DNA from: Euglena gracilis
Lineage: Eukaryota > Euglenida > Euglenophyceae > Euglenales
Length of the DNA: 64,000 nt
NCBI GenBank assembly: GCA_039621445.1
Contig: CP154956.1
Location: 58,761,980 to 58,825,979, forward strand
Direction: 5' to 3'
Positions 10,962 through 23,800 of the stretch are shown here, piece by piece; the first letter of the stretch is position 1, and each line of letters starts with the position of its first letter. The notes under the pieces were generated by a model. That model saw only the letters and a list, made by a program, of their open reading frames with translations. It did no database searches and was not told the origin of the DNA. Made by a program: the position numbers and the translations under genes.

Positions 10962-12150
10962 AACTCGGGCTGCAAAATATCGTCTATGTAAATCGCCGTG
11001 TGCTAACAGCCGAAAGCCCCCAAAAAGGGGGTTTGGGGCATCTCCCAGGGGTCACTTAAAAACCAGCCGGTCCTCCTGTCCAAAACACAAAGAAAGGGTG
11101 AATCTAACTTTTGGGAATGGAGAATGGAGCGCAAATTTGTTTTTCAGAATTGACGCGGTTGCGCAAGGAACCCCTAAAAAGCATAAGTGCGAAGTAGACC
11201 GCCTGAAGATGTGTCTATACCTGGCAACCAAAACCCCAAACAATTTAATTAATACAATAATAATCTAATTACACAGTAAGGGTCAATTACGTGTGGTCCA
11301 ATGCCCCAGGATCCGGAAAGGGATGTTAGGACTTTGACAGTTAGGGTGTTCCAGAGCAGGTGTCACCACAATGAGTTTCATAACTGTTCAAGTGGTCCGC
11401 TTGGGCAATTGAGCAAATCGTCCATCGCACATCCAAATGTGCAAGCGAGCAAGTGGTCCATTTGGGAAGTTGGGCATATAGACCTTCAAATTTTCAATAA
11501 AACAAAACGAGGGATATAATGTCAGGCTCGGTTTCATTTGCCCCAAATCGTTCCTGGGAACATCCCGAATTGATGAGGTCCCCAAACACATACTCAATGG
11601 ATGTGCCCTGTACGCTGTGGGACCGCGCAGATGGTACATTTGCACAGTTGTAAATACCCCAACAATTTAAATTTGCATGACTGAAATGTGGCACGTGGGA
11701 TCCCAGAGCGGCCCAAATTCTGGGTCCGAATTGGGGATCCACCATTTGAGAGGAACAAAACAAAAACGTCAGGTGTTGCATCATATTCCCCTTGAATGCA
11801 CACCTGACACGTTTTCTTTTGCCCCTTGAAGACATGCTCCACGACACCAACTGGTGGGCATTGCTATTCCTTCTGCTCTTGCCTGATTCAAACTTCAAAA
11901 ACCAAATAGTCCTGCCATTTTGCGCGATTGTGCTAATGCACCAATAAAATGTTCCAGAAGCGCAGTTGCACAACCACTCAAAAATACTGGCAATGTTCAG
12001 GGGTCCAGCACCACAGGAATACAGGAACCTAGGGGGAAAGCACAATTTTGATGCTTTTTCTGCACTCTTCAAAACGAAACAGGTTGTGTTTTTAGAGGAA
12101 CTTCACCTTCTCCAAAGCATTTTCTTCGTCGTGCAACTAAATTTTGATGT
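10962..12150. other. Stretch with hypothetical ORFs, no recognised gene
   Basis: A plus ORF over 10927-11268 contains FCETRAAKYRLCKSPC. A minus ORF of 192 codons (11494-12072) is stop-free but matches no family I know. GCAATTG/TGCGCA-type words recur through 11400-11990. Confidence 0.25.
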
Positions 12151-12179
12151 GTTTTGAGGAATTCCGGAACCTTTATTCC

Positions 12180-12540
12180 AAAAATATGAAATTTGTCGGC
12201 AAACGGTCCGCAAAAAAAAAAACCAGAAATTCAACAAAATGTTTGGTCCCAGAGAAAAACTGGTCGAAAATGCGGAATTTCTCCAAATCAAAAAACATTC
12301 TCAACAAAAAAAATTTTTTTTGGGAAATTGCCAGGGGAAAAAAACAAAAAGGCCGCGGAAAAAAACACAATACAACAAAAAGCACAACACAAAACCCGCA
12401 AAAAAAAACTCAATTCTTTCAAAGTCGAAAAACGCAGAAAAACCAAAAAAAATGTGTCTGTGTTGCCACCCTCTGAACTCCTTCATCACACCCAGACGGA
12501 AGCAAGCAGTGTTCCTTTGTGCAACTGAGCACCTTAAAAC
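12180..12540. repeat. Dispersed repeat family A, partial copy
   Basis: A-run-rich block with GGTCCCAGAGAAAAACTGG, AAAATGCGGA and TCCAAATCAAAAAACATTCT words that align to 4510-4570 and 38310-38370. The conserved core is not present. Confidence 0.5.
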
Positions 12541-12612
12541 CAACCAAAAGCCTCCTATGCCAGCCTGTTTAGAGCTGGAATATTAATGCTCTAGGGTGTT
12601 TCATTAACTCTC

Positions 12613-12815
12613 CTATATTCCTATCAGCTGCCTAAGAACTAACCTCTCCAGATATGAGAAACGTGTGAAAGTGCATTGTTCCTGGCGAACTTTCAACTGC
12701 CAGGCACACCAGCGATGGAGGTCCGTAAGGAAGTGCAACACCGGGGGCATCCAGTACACCATGGGGGCTTTCGGCAGGAAGGTGCTTCTTCCTTGGGAGA
12801 TTTCTCACAACTGAG
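12613..12815 (-). CDS. Candidate terminal exon of an unknown protein
   Basis: The minus frame reads EISQGRSTFLPKAPMVYWMP then PVLHFLTDLHRWCAWQLKV, RQEQCTFTRFSYLERL, and ends at TAG (12615-12613). It is rich in Trp, Cys and other uncommon residues, unlike random frames. A TGA lies directly upstream with a coding-like frame beyond it, so an intron or frame break probably lies near 12815. Confidence 0.4.
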
Positions 12816-13190
12816 TGTTATTTGCCGAATGGCACTGATGCAGAGCGTACCATTCATTGCTGACCAACCCCCAGGGGGGTCACTTTCCACTTCCAAAAAA
12901 ACCAGTCAATCAGTAATTTTAGAACCTGCCCTCCCCCTGGAGTCACTCTGGCCACTCAGCCAAAAAAATGGCCTAATGAAAATGAATTCTTGGTCAAAAA
13001 AACCCCAAATTCCGGCACCTTCGGTGCCAGGTGGCCACTGAAGGCCACCTGGCACCGAAGGTCTTTTCAAGGGGGGAAAAAAAACTGGTGATTCATTGCC
13101 GGAAGTGCAGGCAGCAGGCACAAGAGGGAAAACTTCAAAGTCCGGGTGGAAAAAAAGGCCACGGCACACAAATCGAAGCAGGTCACTGTG

Positions 13191-13708
13191 TAAAGTCCAG
13201 CCCTTGCCCCGGGTAACCAAACTGGGGGGGCAGTCCGGCTGCCATCGGGACCATGTGCGGGCCAGCCATGGGGTCAAAGAAGGCTGGGGCCATGCCGTAT
13301 GGGACGGCGGCCTGCAGGGGCACTGAGGCGGCGGCGGGGAGGAATGGGCCCCCAGGAAGCGCCGGGTTGGGGACCGCCACCATGGAGACAGGCTGGAATC
13401 AAGCACCGGTGCCCATCCTGAACCCCAGACCCCCAGTCAAGCCCAGTCGGGCCAAAGTCACACCAAAGTAACACCCAAGTCACGCCCAGTCACTCCCGGT
13501 CACACCCAAGTCATGCCGAGTCATTTCACGGGTGCTTGGCTGGAACAGCCCAGGGGCCTGCAGCTGGACGTAGGTGCCGGGCGGCAGGCCTTGCGGTTGC
13601 ATTTGGAGGGCGGGCGGCTTGGCAGGGGCGGGCTGGCCGGGGAGGGGGGCGGGGGGTGGGATGGGGGGGATCGTGGCCATCGAGGTCGGGGGCGGGGCCT
13701 GCGAGCAG
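13191..13708 (-). CDS. Proline-rich protein, 3' end in two exons
   Basis: After an acceptor CTGCTCGCAG (about 13702) the minus frame reads APPPTSMATIPPIPPPAP, LQMQPQGLPPGTYVQLQ, APGLFQPS. A last exon begins near 13394 (after ATTCCAG) and reads PVSMVAVPNPALPGGP, VPYGMAPAFFDPMAGPHM, PPQFGYPGQGLDFTQ, then TGA at about 13191. The patch is GC-rich in AT-richer surroundings. The bases between are degenerate GTGACTTGGG-type repeats. The sequence is low complexity, as in many RNA-associated or scaffold proteins, but no domain is visible. The exact splice sites are not settled. Confidence 0.5.
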
Positions 13709-13719
13709 GGGGGTGGGGG

Positions 13720-13990
13720 AAAAGCAACACGGATCAAAGAACACAACACAAAACAGGCAAATAAACATGAGGAAAACACAAAAAAAAGTTGCATGTAAAA
13801 TCCTTTAAGAGCTTTCCCCTGATGTACACTTTCTGCTGGAGAGGAGGCAAAACTTTCATTTTGCATAAAAATTCTCAATTTGTTGACATAAAAATGCAAA
13901 AAAAAAACTACAAAAAAATTGAAACAATTCCGGTCTTGGGGAAAATAGGTGCCAAAATGAGGCAATTTTGACAAATTTTCCATTTTGAAA
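13720..13990 (-). repeat. Dispersed repeat family A, copy 2
   Basis: Core at 13790-13843: on the minus strand CTCCAGCAG, then AAAGTGTACATCAGG, TTTTACATGCAAC, with frame KVYIRGKALKGFYMQ. The flanks (AAACACAAAAAAAAG upstream in plus sense; GGGGAAAATAGGTGCC downstream) match the other copies. Confidence 0.7.
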
Positions 13991-14029
13991 ATTTGCAGAA
14001 ATTAAACTGAACTAAAATTCAGCTGAAAT

Positions 14030-14390
14030 TAGACAATCGACGAGAGAAAAAAAATGCAAATTTCATAGGTTGGAGAACAAAAAATGTGTTGTGTTCCCCT
14101 TCCCCTTCTAAAGCACATGTTCACTGTTGCACGGCCCACAACAGAAGGTCCACAATGGGTGGCACAGGGGGACATACGTCGTTCCGTGCAGAGGTTGATG
14201 GGCCAGGGGGTGCTTGGTTCGTCGGTTTTGGTGTGGGTTCGGCTTTGGGCACTAATGACAGAGCGCGAATCGTCCACAGGGCCCAGTTTCTGGAATCTTA
14301 TAAACCCACTGTCAGCGGTGTTTATGTTCTTTGTCAAATCAAGATGATGATAAAACTCAATTGAGGGAAGCTTGGTCAAGCTCTCCAATT
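14030..14390. other. Overlapping coding-like frames on both strands
   Basis: The minus ORF (14388-14029, starting MESLTKLPSIEFYHH) and the plus ORF (14086-14364, with GGAWFVGFGVGSALGTNDR) are both stop-free. At most one is real, and I see no splice or homology evidence to decide. Confidence 0.3.
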
Positions 14391-14395
14391 AGGAT

Positions 14396-14594
14396 TTGTG
14401 CGTAGAATTGAAAATGGTGTTCGATCCATATTCTTTTGGCATCGGCAGAGTTGGGAACAAACCTGAAAAAACGTTGGCGTGCACGCTGCTGGGCGTGGGT
14501 GTGCCACTTGAGGTGTTCGCAAGGGCAGCGTTAGGTTGGCTTTTGCTGGGCAAAGGTGCATACGTGTCCCGATAATAACCAAGACCCTGCGTGA
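14396..14594 (-). CDS. Candidate exon, Ser/Pro/Asn-rich
   Basis: After an acceptor TTTCCTCACGCAG the minus frame reads [53 protein letters not shown], then TAA. It could be an upstream exon of the proline-rich gene at 13.2-13.7 kb, as strand and composition agree. The exon end is not marked by GT. Confidence 0.35.
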
Positions 14595-14597
14595 GGA

Positions 14598-14618
14598 AAT
14601 GTGTGTGCGTGTGTGCAT

Positions 14619-14700
<82 letters not shown>

Positions 14701-14820
14701 CGTGTGAGCCGGTTTCGTTGCGGAGGAGGCTAGGAGGGGGACGCCCTGCCCTCACCACCCAGAGCATTTCCCGGAAGGAAAGCAGGGCGACCTCCTCCCA
14801 CTCCCCACCCACACCAACCC

Positions 14821-14859
<39 letters not shown>

Positions 14860-14960
14860 GACCCTCTCGCGAACTCTCGTATGCCACGCTTCTCACTCTC
14901 TTCTCCGTTCCCACACCCAGTACAACGCTCTCCCTCTCTCTCTCTCTCTCCTCTCCCTCG
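14598..14960. repeat. GT and GA microsatellite cluster
   Basis: GT tracts at 14601-14638 and 14668-14706, GA tracts at 14637-14668 and 14824-14857, and a CT tract at 14929-14955. Confidence 0.95.
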
Positions 14961-15198
14961 AGATAGCGAGTATCAGAGAGAGACCTATATCTTCTCTAGC
15001 CTTCCAACACAGACAATACCGTGTCTGGGACCAGTTCTTCACCCCTGACTATCCCAACTGCCAGCCTGGTGGCCAAACCGCAACACAGACTTACTACACA
15101 CGCGCCCACACCGACTGACAACACACTTCCCCCACAAGCACACACTCTCGGGTCGGCAAGGAGTTCCCCCCCAGGAGTGCCCCCAGCAACACCGATTC

Positions 15199-17692
<2,494 letters not shown>

Positions 17693-18496
17693 NNNNNNNN
17701 NNNNNNNNNNNNNNNNNNNNNNNNNNNNNNNNNNNNNNNNNNNNNNNNNNNNNNNNNNNNNNNNNNNNNNNNNNNNNNNNNNNNNNNNNNNNNNNNNNNN
17801 NNNNNNNNNNNNNNNNNNNNNNNNNNNNNNNNNNNNNNNNNNNNNNNNNNNNNNNNNNNNNNNNNNNNNNNNNNNNNNNNNNNNNNNNNNNNNNNNNNNN
17901 NNNNNNNNNNNNNNNNNNNNNNNNNNNNNNNNNNNNNNNNNNNNNNNNNNNNNNNNNNNNNNNNNNNNNNNNNNNNNNNNNNNNNNNNNNNNNNNNNNNN
18001 NNNNNNNNNNNNNNNNNNNNNNNNNNNNNNNNNNNNNNNNNNNNNNNNNNNNNNNNNNNNNNNNNNNNNNNNNNNNNNNNNNNNNNNNNNNNNNNNNNNN
18101 NNNNNNNNNNNNNNNNNNNNNNNNNNNNNNNNNNNNNNNNNNNNNNNNNNNNNNNNNNNNNNNNNNNNNNNNNNNNNNNNNNNNNNNNNNNNNNNNNNNN
18201 NNNNNNNNNNNNNNNNNNNNNNNNNNNNNNNNNNNNNNNNNNNNNNNNNNNNNNNNNNNNNNNNNNNNNNNNNNNNNNNNNNNNNNNNNNNNNNNNNNNN
18301 NNNNNNNNNNNNNNNNNNNNNNNNNNNNNNNNNNNNNNNNNNNNNNNNNNNNNNNNNNNNNNNNNNNNNNNNNNNNNNNNNNNNNNNNNNNNNNNNNNNN
18401 NNNNNNNNNNNNNNNNNNNNNNNNNNNNNNNNNNNNNNNNNNNNNNNNNNNNNNNNNNNNNNNNNNNNNNNNNNNNNNNNNNNNNNNNNNNNNNNN
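17693..18496. other. Assembly gap (804 N)
   Basis: An unbroken run of N directly after the third copy of the tandem block. It probably hides more array units. Confidence 1.
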
Positions 18497-18990
18497 GGAA
18501 CACACCCCCAACAAACAGTGGCGTGGTCCGGGTGACCAATTTTGGCCCTGCGCAAAGCGCCAGGCCGAAAGGCCGAAATTTGGTCATCCCCCTTTGCGCA
18601 GGGCCAAAATTGGTCACCCCGAAATCAGCCAAAAGGCCATTTTGGGCACATTTTTGGGCAAAACAACAACAAAAAAGTTGCCTTTCGACGCAAAGCGTCC
18701 GAAGGAGAAATATGACTTTGGGGGCTCCTTGGCAGGTGCAGGAGGCAGTCCGGACCCCAAGAGGGGTTAGGGCAGGGTTCGAGAAAAGGAATGTGTACGG
18801 GGTGTCCACCCACCACTACCGCTATAGGAGGAAAAGGGACCATAACATAGCGCCTTTCCGCCAGCAAAAAAAAAGTGAATTTGGAAAGAACTTTCCAGAG
18901 CTGCCGAGTCATCAAAAAGGACCCATAAAGGGAACTCAAGCCCGTGCAACACCACTTGGCTTTCCACCACTACCTGGCTTTCCTGGTAAC
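18497..18990. repeat. Dispersed repeat family E, copy 3
   Basis: AACAGTGGCGTGGTCCGGGTG then ACCAATTTTGGCCC, with a long inverted repeat (about 18533-18620) built on GACCAATTTTGGCCCTGCGC. The order of modules matches 29970-30130. Confidence 0.65.
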
Positions 18991-19029
18991 CCATAGTTAG
19001 CCAAAATTGCGTCCTGGATCCAAGGATGT

Positions 19030-19340
19030 GACGTTTTAAACCCGTTGTTTTTTTTGACAGCGTTTTTGCCCATTTTGGGCAAAAAAAACCACAAATTTCA
19101 AGGGACCTCAAAAATGAAGCAGAATGAAAGCAAATGGCCAAAACGCCAACTGAAGCCCTCGGAACGCCCCATCTAACCGTATCTTGCATATTCCATAATT
19201 CACCGTATTTCGCTTTCTTTCTTCCATTCCTGGCCCAAGTTATGACCATTTTTGGGCCCATTTTGGGTCCAAAAATGGCAAAAATCGCGAAATTGCGAAT
19301 AAGTCAAAAATGACGCAACATCAAGGGAAATGTCTTCTGG
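19030..19340. repeat. Repeat family G, copy 2
   Basis: AAAATGAAGCAGAATGAAAG then CTGAAGCCCTCGGAACGCCC aligns with 10530-10590 and, inverted, 53690-53760. Confidence 0.55.
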
Positions 19341-19413
19341 TATGTTGCATTTCAAACCAAAGAGCACACCACCAGCAGACTGATCAAAACCTGGTAAACC
19401 ATTTGTGGGGAGA

Positions 19414-19679
19414 CATTATTTGGGGGTGTTGACCTTTTGTGCAGCTTCAAAAGCAGCAAGGGCTTTCTGCCGAGCCACGGCAGCCGCCTTTTTCTCCACC
19501 AAAGGAGTTCCACCGTTTGGCACCGGCTGCGGCGTTGTGGGGGTCGACGCGGCCGGGTCCAGCCGCCGCCCAATGATTTCTTCGTTGCATTTCACAGCTT
19601 TGGAGACTGTGGCAGGAGAGGGCATCGGCTTTTCCGGGTCGCCATGGCACTGTGATGTCGCGTCCCAACCCTGTTGAGC
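19414..19679 (-). CDS. C-terminal exon of an unknown protein
   Basis: The minus frame reads YAQQGWDATSQCHGDPEKP, MPSPATVSKAVKCNEEIIG, RRLDPAASTPTTPQPVP, VEKKAAAVARQKALAAFEAA, QKVNTPK, then TAA at 19416. Codon choice and composition are protein-like, with a Lys/Ala helical tail. ATSQCH followed by GDPEK recurs in an exon at 48289-48503 (ATSQCHKYKGDPEK), which argues that both are real and related. The upstream intron border is near 19668. Confidence 0.55.
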
Positions 19680-19739
19680 GTACAGTCCGGCAGATAAATA
19701 AAATATTGCAAAAAAAAACTTTGTGAGGCCAAACCAGGA

Positions 19740-20250
19740 AACAAATGCTTTGGTGTGGTTGTTGGCACATCCACCAGGCTGTGTGACCAGCAGCAGCTGT
19801 TGTGACGAAGGATTTGGCCATCAAAAAGACAAAGAGACGCTGCATAAAATTCATGCTTCCAACAAAGAAGAGGATCACATCAAATACTTTCAGGATTGGA
19901 AGTGGGCAGACCTGGTTCCGGAAGATTAGACAGGCATGTGGACTTGACGAGCTCCACCGCTGTCTGAAGGAGAACGGATCGAAAGGTGGTGCTGTGCTGT
20001 GTTTATACAAGGAAAATTTTCGACAGCATGGTGTCACATAACAACCCAGAAATGTAGCTCGCAGGGTGGAAAATTTGCCTGGCTGCAGCCGAAAAAGCTG
20101 CTGACTAATGGACAGGGATCCTGGTGTGAAAAAGGTTACAAAAAAAAGTTCTGGAATCCACAGATTGTGCAAGAAATCGATTTTGCATTCAGAGCTGAAA
20201 TTTTGAAGGTGAAAAACATTGAGCTGTGCAGTGCATTTTCCCATTGTTAA
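19740..20250. other. Coding-like stretch with frame changes
   Basis: The plus strand reads HQKDKETLHKIHASNKEED, then in another frame QACGLDELHRCLKENGSK, then FWNPQIVQEIDFAFRAE, each convincing but in different frames. A 265-codon minus ORF (20244-19447) covers the same bases. Either it is a frameshifted pseudogene or small exons I could not join. Confidence 0.3.
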
Positions 20251-20640
20251 ATATATATAACAGAAAAAAACACGTTACCATCCAGCAATAGAAGGCTGGA
20301 AAAAGGCTGCTGGTTGAAAGAAGAAAAAAAACTGGTGAGTGCCCCCCCCCCCGCCGTGGTGCCCCCATGGGCGATCGTCGCCCTGGCAGGGAGGGAATAG
20401 ATTTTTCAGGCATCGCCCACAAATTCATCTTCAAACTTTTGTATCTGAAAGAAAATGTGGATATAAATTAAGACCATTTTGCCAAAGGCCACCCAAGCAC
20501 ATTGGTTGAAACCCCAAAGAGGCTCACGTAACTTGTGCGAGAATCACCAAACCACAACCGTGGCTTCTTGCTATTTTGTAGACCTCTTAAACAGGATGGA
20601 ATGCACATTTGGTTTTTGCAGGACTGGCCAAGCCCCTGTT

Positions 20641-20706
20641 TTACCCCTCGCTGCCCAAAATAGAACTCTCCTTCCAGTCAGAAAAAGCAGAAAGAGTGGT
20701 TTGAAT
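20641..20706 (-). CDS. Endonuclease V exon 10 (tentative)
   Basis: Acceptor CGCAAAG, frame [20 protein letters not shown] then G and TAA. The phase fits exon 9, but the family's C-terminal motif is missing, so the true last exon may lie elsewhere. Confidence 0.4.
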   Translation of the reverse strand: MQTTLSAFSDWKESSILGSEG

Positions 20707-20817
20707 CTTTGCGAAAGCGTGTGCTGTGGTGTGCGTGCATGCATGCGTGCGTGTGCTGTGGTGTGCGTGCATGCATGCGTGCGTGTGCATGCGTGCGTGT
20801 GTGCACCTGTGTGTGTG

Positions 20818-20849
<32 letters not shown>

Positions 20850-23800
20850 TGTGCGTGCGTGTGTGTTGTAACGACTGTGTGCGTGTGCATGCATGTGCAC
20901 GCGCACATGCGTTCGAGCACTTAGCCTTGGCTCGATGCCTAACGGCGCTCACCTGGAGAGAGATCTTGTTGCCTATGCTGACGTAGAGGATTTGCTTGGC
21001 TTGACGGTTCATCTCACACGGTGGAACAAAAGCCTGTGGAGGCACCCAAGGGCAGCAATGCTGCACACCCAAAGTGCCCAACACAGACATGACTGCACCG
21101 CAGGGAGGGGGGTGCCCACCATGCCCCAAAGCGTGCCCGAGTGTCCAAGTAGAGCAACCGCCTCGGACCCATCCTGAAGGAGGGTCTGGATCTGGTTGTA
21201 GCTGATCCCGTCCAACTCCAGCCATTCGGTGGTAACTCCTGAACAGCATCCAGAACCCACCACACGCCTGAACCTGCTGTAAAAAAAGAACCTTCGAGCA
21301 ACATCAATTGACATCGAGCAGAGATTTTCTTTTGAAACTCAGAGGGACAGGGCTTCACAACCATGGGACTTTGAGGGGGCCCCGAGGGATCCACCTTTGG
21401 GGGCGAAATTTCAATTTTGAGGCAGAAAAAATATTTGTTTGTGCTTCGCCCTGGAAGAAAAAAAAAAGAGGAACTTCCCTCCAAGAGAACACACAGGGCC
21501 CTGTTGTGGGGTCAGATCGAAACCCCCAAACCCCCTCCCAGTTTGCATATGTTGAAAAAACATCTCTGGTGCCAGGGGGGAAGTGGGCAAAAAGATAAAT
21601 TCGCTCCGACAAAATCGGTGGCAGAAAACACAGAAAAATTTAAGGTGTTCTCAGAGCAAAAAAAAAATGGGGGAAAAGAGGGAACAAGGGGCATGGGTTT
21701 TTATATATAAAAAGAATGTCGGGGACCCAAGATCCCATACATAATTTTAACGTGATTTTACAAGGTTTTGCAGCCATTGCAAACACGTGCGACATTTTGA
21801 AACCTGAGTTGCTCAAGAAATGTTCTTCAACGTCGTCGTTACAACAACGACACGACAGCAACACGTGATTTGTGTGACTTCTGGCTAACTTCATTCACAT
21901 GGTAATGCAGATTTTTATGTGATTTTGCATACCACACTATCCCTGATCGGAGAGGGGGGGAGTCAGGTCTCAGAGGGACCACTCTTCCATTTGCATTAAA
22001 AAAAAATCGGAGCAAAGAACAGAAAAAAATTGGAGCTCAAAAAGCGTCAAAATCACATGTTTGCGCACTTCTCTCTGAAAAATCAGCCAAAAAGTTAAGC
22101 CAAAAAAATTATCTTCGTAGCCCGAAGTGCCGGAAAAAAAAAACTTGCTTCCAGGAGGTCACGGACTCAGGTGTGGACCCCCACCCCCGGGGCAAGGGGG
22201 GTTGGTCTGACTAGCCTCCTTCCTTGTCCAGAACCAACACTCTTTTGATGCCGGGAGTGGCAATACATTCAAAAAAACCCAAAAATACCACAGATAATTT
22301 GGTGAATTGGAAAAAAGGAAAGCAGAATAAATGCCAATGAGGTACGAAATGACATTACACAGTGCAATCCATACCTACGGTGGGGATGCCCGAGATTCCA
22401 CCAACATGGCACGCGACTCCAAAACCTGTGGGAATGAGGATGCAGCGCAAAAAAAAAAAACATGTAACAAACCATTTTACAGATTATTCATTCGACAGAC
22501 AGCAGCCCAATGAAAAAAAAAACATCAGTGGCTATTTAATTCACCAAAACAGCAGGGGTTTTCTTTAAAAACCTCGGGAGGGGTCCAGGAGCTCCTTGAA
22601 AAATGGACCCTTCGCAGGGGTAGGGGTCCAGGGGGCGGGTACCACTGGCTGGTACGTGAAATCTAGCAAAAATCGCCTAAAAACCAGTTGGGTTGGGGTC
22701 ATCCCACTAAGAAAAACTTGAGGGATAAAAAAAAATCAAAAACACCATTTTCTGCCCATTTTTCACCCATTTCGGAAAATTTTCGGCATTTCTTGCCAGA
22801 TGTGACAGGCTTGCCCATCCTTTATTTCAACAGACGCCACCCCCCCCCCCCCCGCAGGGGGGATGCAGCCTGGCTGGGAGCTGCTGGTAGGGAACAGAGG
22901 ATGCTGGCTGGAAGAACCCCTCCCGCTGACGTCCCTGGAGTGGAGATGGCATGTGAAGGTGCAAATACCTTCCACGTCGTACTTTCCGGAGCCATGAACA
23001 AGTAGAACCTGTGGTGCGATCTCTGGGTAGTTTGTAATGACTTTCTTGAGCAACTCCATAATTGGGCCTGCCTGTGCAAGGGAACCAAAAAAAAAAATAG
23101 AGAGAGGTTATAAAACCAAGCTTCCTAACGTAACACTATGAAGCCAGGATAATCATTTGATGGTTTATTATACTAAACTCGGGCGTGCCGAAATTTTAAA
23201 CCTTGATCTTCAGGTCTCAAACATACCAAAACAACAAAATTTCATCATTCATCCCTGCCGCCTCGCGCCTTCAGGATGGAGGGGGTATTGAATTGGGTTG
23301 CTGTCATTTTGGGGGGAGGGCAACCTTTTGGGGGAGTGTCGTGCGAGATCTCAAGAGACCGATTTACACATGGTGCGAGCGAAGCACCGAAAATTTCTCG
23401 AGTTTTTTTTTTGAAAAATCAAATAACCATCAAAGTGATGATGTTTGTGGAGGGGTTGGTCAACAGAAAAAAAATATATATATATAAATACATGAATGAA
23501 GCTCACCATAAATGAGACAAATATGGAGGTATCCAGCAATCGACCAAAAATAAAACTTGGGACTTATTATTGGGTGGATTGTTTCAAGGTGGATAAAACA
23601 TTCCATCTGGCTGACATCCAGGAGGTCTCGTTCCCCCCCCATGCCCTCTTTCGAGTCTTGGAAGCAGTCGGTGGACCCCAACGATGTTCTTAGTGGAAAA
23701 GTCGATGGGGGCTGCCAACTTTGAACTGGAGTCCCCCCCCGACTGGAGTCAGCAGGAAGAAGTCCTGGCCACCCAAAAGAAACGACGAACCAAAGGCTGT

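Noticed and set aside
18497-18770. ORFs of 360-500 codons spanning the gap
   Set aside because: They translate runs of N.
19447-20244. 265-codon minus ORF as a membrane protein
   Set aside because: It overlaps the better supported frame at 19414-19679 in another register and shows no family.
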